Below the pieces are notes generated by a model. That model saw nothing but the letters and a program-made list of their open reading frames with translations, ran no database searches and had not been told where the DNA came from. From contig CAMBBS010000024.1 of the NCBI GenBank assembly GCA_945863875.1, positions 1 through 64,000 of the forward strand: a stretch of 64,000 nucleotides of DNA, read 5' to 3'. Below are positions 60,730-64,000 of the stretch, piece after piece (the first letter of the stretch is position 1; each line of letters starts with the position of its first letter). Origin of the DNA: Desulfopila aestuarii DSM 18488 (lineage in GTDB: Bacteria; Desulfobacterota; Desulfobulbia; Desulfobulbales; Desulfocapsaceae). The translations under genes and the position numbers were made by a program.

Positions 60730-60796
60730 AAGAGCCCATTTTTATCCACCTTCGTTATCCACAAACAGTAACGACGAGAGGTAAAAATGGGCTCTT
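60730..60796. repeat. Inverted repeat enclosing the integrase start codon
   Basis: AAGAGCCCATTTTTA (60730-60744) and TAAAAATGGGCTCTT (60782-60796) are a perfect 15-bp inverted pair. The integrase ATG (60787) lies in the right arm and its ribosome site in the loop. The loop also holds TTATCCACC and TTATCCACA, which match DnaA boxes. Confidence 0.8.
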
Positions 60797-62679
60797 CTAC
60801 GTTTAACCCTTCCTACATTTATCAGACTCCTTCAGGCTATATCTTCCGGCTGCGTGTCCCCATGGACATCAAGTCAGTTGTCGGCAGAGTTGAATTCAGG
60901 TACTCTTTAAGGGCCGGAGCCTTGCGAGTGGCAAAGCATCGGGCAAGATGTATTGCATCCTTTATCCACGAATTAATCAAGAAGGTACGAAAGCAGATGT
61001 CTGAGTATACCCCTGAGCGAATACTTGGGATGGTCAAGAATCATGTTGAGGATATCATCAAGGATGATGAGTCTCCCAAGATAACCATTGATGGGCACAC
61101 AGTCTTCGAGCCGTCATACCTCCAGACCTCAAACGGAATGAGGGTTCTTTCATCTGAGCGCATCGAGCAGTTGACCATTCAATACCTCAAGGAGACCTTG
61201 GGGAACGACGAGAAATGCAGAGTGTTATCCTCTGGTGCAGACACCATTACCCTGGACGGTATGACATTTCTTGAGGGGTCAAACATGAAAGCCGAGGAGT
61301 CCTGTTCAATATTGAAGTCTGTAACTCGCTGGTTATTGCAAGGTGATCATTCTCTTATGCATCCATTGACTGAGAAAATATTGACCCGAGAGAAGGCCCC
61401 TGTTGACCCCGCCAGCGAGACTTACAAGGTATTGAGTAGAGAACTACTGAAAGGCTTCCAAAGTGTCTTACAGGTGCGTACAAGACGCTCTGAGGGGGAC
61501 TATTCAGTATCTGATGAAGAGTTGGTTCCTGCATTGAAACAGGATGCCAGAAGACTAGCGGATATCCAGCAGCGAGAAGTTCAAGCACCCACCCCAGTAG
61601 TCAGCACCGGTATTGCTGGCAACGGGTCGGCTCCCCTACCATTTACCAGCAAGCTGGCATTCACCGAGATACAGAATAGGTACATTACCGAAATCGAGAA
61701 AGGTGAGAATTGGACAGAGAAGACCAAGGATGAGAACTTGTCAATCTTTGCTTTATTTGTCCGTGCTATGGGAGACTTGGACATTACCAGTATTGACCGG
61801 AAAGTGATGTCTGAATACAAATCAATGCTGATGCAGCTTCCACCGAACCTGAACAAAGGCGCAAAATACCAAGGGATGGATCTTAAGGAAATCATAGCAC
61901 AAAAGCCTCCTAAGACTCTTACCGTAAACACGCTCAATAAGTATATGCGAAGACTCAGTGGTGTCTTCAATTACGCAGTGAGGAACGGGTATATGCCTTC
62001 GAATCCTGCGGAAGGAATCCAAATCAAGAGTCAGAAGAGAGCTGATCAGGAACGAGAGGCTTACAACACGGAAGATCTTCAGAAGCTGTTTGATTCCGAG
62101 GAGTACAAGGAGGGTACGCATAGAGCATCTTACGCTTTCTGGACTCCATATATTGCCTTATACAGTGGATGTCGTTTGGAAGAGATCTGCCAACTTCACC
62201 TTGCAGATATTCGACAAGAGGGGGGCGTGTGGGTCTTTGACATTAACAACAAAGAAGAGAAGAAAGTTAAGACCCGTGCGAGTGCAAGACTTATCCCTAT
62301 TCATCCGCACCTTATCCAGCTTGGGTTACTCGAGCATGTCGAAACTCTTAAGACAAAAGGGGAGACCAGATTGTTCCCTGAACTCTCCCAACGGCGCGAT
62401 GGTTACGGCCAAACAGTTTCCAAGTGGTTCCAGAGATACAAAGAACGCTGTGGGATCGGAGAGGGTAAGACCTTCCACTCCTTCCGGCATACCTTCATAA
62501 CTCACCTGAAACATAAGCAGGTTGATTCCTTTATGCTTCATGAACTTGACGGTCATACAATAGACAGTGAGACCATGGGCAGGTATGGTAAGCGGTATAC
62601 TCCTGATATCCTCTTGAGGGAGGCCATAGAGAAGATCGACTATGGACTCGATTTGCGAGGCGATTTGTCCCGGCCATAA
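60787..62679 (+). CDS. int: Tyrosine recombinase/integrase of a genomic island
   Basis: The 630-aa protein starts with a region like DUF6538 (YIYQTPSGYIFRLRVPMDIKS), has a core-binding SAM-like domain near residues 295-400, and the catalytic domain with YSGCRLEEICQLHLADI (first Arg), TFHSFRHTFITHLKH (HxxR) and ELDGHTIDSETMGRYGKRYTPD (nucleophile Tyr). It is complete and likely active. Its place directly after ssrA fits site-specific integration into the tmRNA 3' end. The start lies in an inverted repeat that may control translation. The gene is less GC-rich than its left neighbours. Confidence 0.9.
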   Translation: MGSSTFNPSYIYQTPSGYIFRLRVPMDIKSVVGRVEFRYSLRAGALRVAKHRARCIASFIHELIKKVRKQMSEYTPERILGMVKNHVEDIIKDDESPKITIDGHTVFEPSYLQTSNGMRVLSSERIEQLTIQYLKETLGNDEKCRVLSSGADTITLDGMTFLEGSNMKAEESCSILKSVTRWLLQGDHSLMHPLTEKILTREKAPVDPASETYKVLSRELLKGFQSVLQVRTRRSEGDYSVSDEELVPALKQDARRLADIQQREVQAPTPVVSTGIAGNGSAPLPFTSKLAFTEIQNRYITEIEKGENWTEKTKDENLSIFALFVRAMGDLDITSIDRKVMSEYKSMLMQLPPNLNKGAKYQGMDLKEIIAQKPPKTLTVNTLNKYMRRLSGVFNYAVRNGYMPSNPAEGIQIKSQKRADQEREAYNTEDLQKLFDSEEYKEGTHRASYAFWTPYIALYSGCRLEEICQLHLADIRQEGGVWVFDINNKEEKKVKTRASARLIPIHPHLIQLGLLEHVETLKTKGETRLFPELSQRRDGYGQTVSKWFQRYKERCGIGEGKTFHSFRHTFITHLKHKQVDSFMLHELDGHTIDSETMGRYGKRYTPDILLREAIEKIDYGLDLRGDLSRP

Positions 62680-62707
62680 GTGGGGCTTGAACACAGAACA
62701 CAGTGGC

Positions 62708-64000
62708 TTACTCGGTGGCCTTCTGCATATAGAGATACCCCTGGAAGCCAATGAAGACCTCACTGATCTCAGCGACACTGCCGAGTTCCGCCATGGCATC
62801 ACCAACGGATTGGTATTTTAGTTCAAGCAGGTTGGGAAGTTTCTCCCGGTCAAGCTCGGAGACTCCCTGGGCGACATAGTGCGCCAGGACGAAATCAAGG
62901 AACTCCTGCTGCTTGTCTGAATAGTGGGGATACATGCTGGTCTTGCTGATGGCAACTCTTTCCTCTCGGGTGATGGTGGGCAGCGCATAGGCAATATAGG
63001 CCAGCACATCGAACAGATCGCTGTTCTCGGCAGCAATGAGACTCTTGATCTCGCCGAGTTGTTCCCGGCCATATCCCTTTTCCTCAAGACCTGAGATGAG
63101 TTTCCTGCGGGTGTCCGGTTTACTCCATAGTGCCCGAAGTTCGTCCTCATCCTTGAAGAGTGCCGGTAACTCCCCGAACAACTTCTCGATGAACTGTGCG
63201 GCTGACATGGGTTTACCGTCAGGACTCCAAAAGGTAGTCGCCTTCATGTGCTGGATGGTTCGTTCTTTGCCGTCTGCCAGCTTAACCTTGACCTTCACCT
63301 TCTTCTTGCAGACACATGGTCTCTGTCCACATTTAGAGCAGGGTTCCGGTTCACACTCACAGGGAAGCTTTCCACATACTGGGCATTCCTGCGGTGGGTC
63401 GACCGTGCATGTGCAGGGATGGTTGCCACAGCGTTTACAGGACTCTGGGTCCATAGGTTCACCATCCCACTCAGGATCATTGAAATGGAGGTAAGCCTTC
63501 ACAAAATCGTAAATGGTGAAGTATTCCTTCCCGTCAAACAGACGAGTACCTCTGCCGACAATCTGTTTAAACTCAATCATGGAGTTCACGGGGCGCATCA
63601 GGACGATGTTTCGGACATTACGGGCATCCACGCCTGTTGAGAGTTTCTGTGAGGTAGTGAGGATTGTCGGGATTGTCTTCTCGTTATCCTGGAACACCCT
63701 GAGCCAGCGTTCCCCCTCTTCCCCATCGTTTGCAGTCACCCTGATACAGTAGTTCGGATCAGTGCCCGATTTGTACTGGTTGATGAGGTCTCTTACTGCC
63801 AGGGCATGCGCCTGGGTTGCACAGAATACCAGGGTCTTCTCTTTCTGGTTGATTAGGTTCATGAAGAGCTTTACTCGGTATGCCTCTCGTTCGCGGATCT
63901 CAATCACCCGGTTGAAATCATCTTCACCGTACCTCTTGTCTGTTTCGATCTCGCCTTCAATCAGGGTGTCATCAGAGGTGTAAATATAATCATCCAGGGT
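62708..64000 (-). CDS. hsdR: Type I restriction enzyme HsdR C-terminal part (partial)
   Basis: The frame runs off the window end; about 430 codons are visible. It contains the second helicase lobe (KTLVFCATQAHALAVRDLINQ; ILTTSQKLSTGVDARNVRNIVLMRPVNSMIEFKQIVGRGTRLF, motifs IV-VI) and the EcoEI-type C-terminal domain (YKSMYPHYSDKQ-like SKTSMYPHYSDKQQEFLDFVLAHYVAQGV). Between them are three Cys-rich units of the form CxxCGxxPCxC. HsdR uses ATP to translocate and cut DNA lacking host methylation. It is convergent with the integrase, with 28 bases between stops. HsdM and HsdS, if present, lie beyond the window. Confidence 0.88.
   Translation of the reverse strand, partial: TLDDYIYTSDDTLIEGEIETDKRYGEDDFNRVIEIREREAYRVKLFMNLINQKEKTLVFCATQAHALAVRDLINQYKSGTDPNYCIRVTANDGEEGERWLRVFQDNEKTIPTILTTSQKLSTGVDARNVRNIVLMRPVNSMIEFKQIVGRGTRLFDGKEYFTIYDFVKAYLHFNDPEWDGEPMDPESCKRCGNHPCTCTVDPPQECPVCGKLPCECEPEPCSKCGQRPCVCKKKVKVKVKLADGKERTIQHMKATTFWSPDGKPMSAAQFIEKLFGELPALFKDEDELRALWSKPDTRRKLISGLEEKGYGREQLGEIKSLIAAENSDLFDVLAYIAYALPTITREERVAISKTSMYPHYSDKQQEFLDFVLAHYVAQGVSELDREKLPNLLELKYQSVGDAMAELGSVAEISEVFIGFQGYLYMQKATE

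Overview
The window looks like a chromosomal piece of a Gram-negative, anaerobic or microaerobic bacterium of the Desulfobacterota (delta-proteobacterial) type, most likely close to the Desulfobulbales. The reasons are the gene vocabulary (DUF4492-cydAB, fused IspDF, iron-sulfur-type PurF, several TRAP systems, an orphan larC), the outer-membrane genes (TonB receptor, LPS-type glycosyltransferases) and Gram-negative housekeeping blocks. No 16S rRNA gene is present, so the assignment is an inference.

Layout. 1-12 kb: envelope sugar genes (partial epimerase, GT2, DUF2062, a beta-helix protein, CBS protein, a GT2/LABN/ArnT-like triad for polyprenyl-linked sugar transfer, an ExeA-like ATPase fused to an OmpA domain, two more glycosyltransferases, a MotA-like soluble protein). 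12.5-18 kb: amt-glnK with a sigma54-like promoter, then DUF4492-cydA-cydB and a 30-aa membrane peptide. 18-24 kb: pgpA, larC, fmt, def, a decayed TRAP permease/UspA chimera, plsY and a quinone oxidoreductase. 24-31.7 kb: a cobalamin-riboswitch operon on the minus strand encoding a TonB receptor, a very unusual 937-aa secreted protein (BtuF-like domain, CbiZ amidohydrolase, second BtuF-like domain), ExbB, ExbD and TonB. 31.8-39.1 kb: an accessory patch with two IS200/IS605 remnants flanking a TRAP transporter plus aminotransferase, then two frameshifted exopolysaccharide-type genes. 39-43.3 kb: a PP2C-like phosphatase and a birA-bioY-bioM-bioN biotin operon with a BirA-operator-like palindrome. 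43.3-48.2 kb: a glycosyltransferase, a RelE-like protein, two small genes, an HD-domain protein and a response-regulator diguanylate cyclase. 48.2-60.7 kb: core genes (purF, M20 peptidase, ispDF, rnpB, zinc-ribbon protein, Nif3, tRNA-CAT, M48 protease, nfo, PilB/GspE ATPase, smpB, ssrA). 60.7-64 kb: the left edge of a genomic island inserted at the 3' end of ssrA, with a tyrosine integrase and a type I restriction HsdR subunit cut by the window end.

How it works together. The strongest candidate for something new is the corrinoid locus. A B12-sensing riboswitch controls outer-membrane uptake, its own TonB-ExbB-ExbD energizer, and a signal-peptide-bearing protein that places a corrinoid amidohydrolase between two corrinoid-binding domains. 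No BtuC/BtuD genes lie next to it. This suggests capture and side-chain removal of foreign corrinoids in the periplasm. Other items of interest are the split IS605 copy around the TRAP/aminotransferase block, a perfect 15-bp inverted repeat burying the integrase start codon, a dispersed palindromic repeat, and a membrane-less MotA-like protein. All function calls rest on reading motifs by eye; no database search was run.
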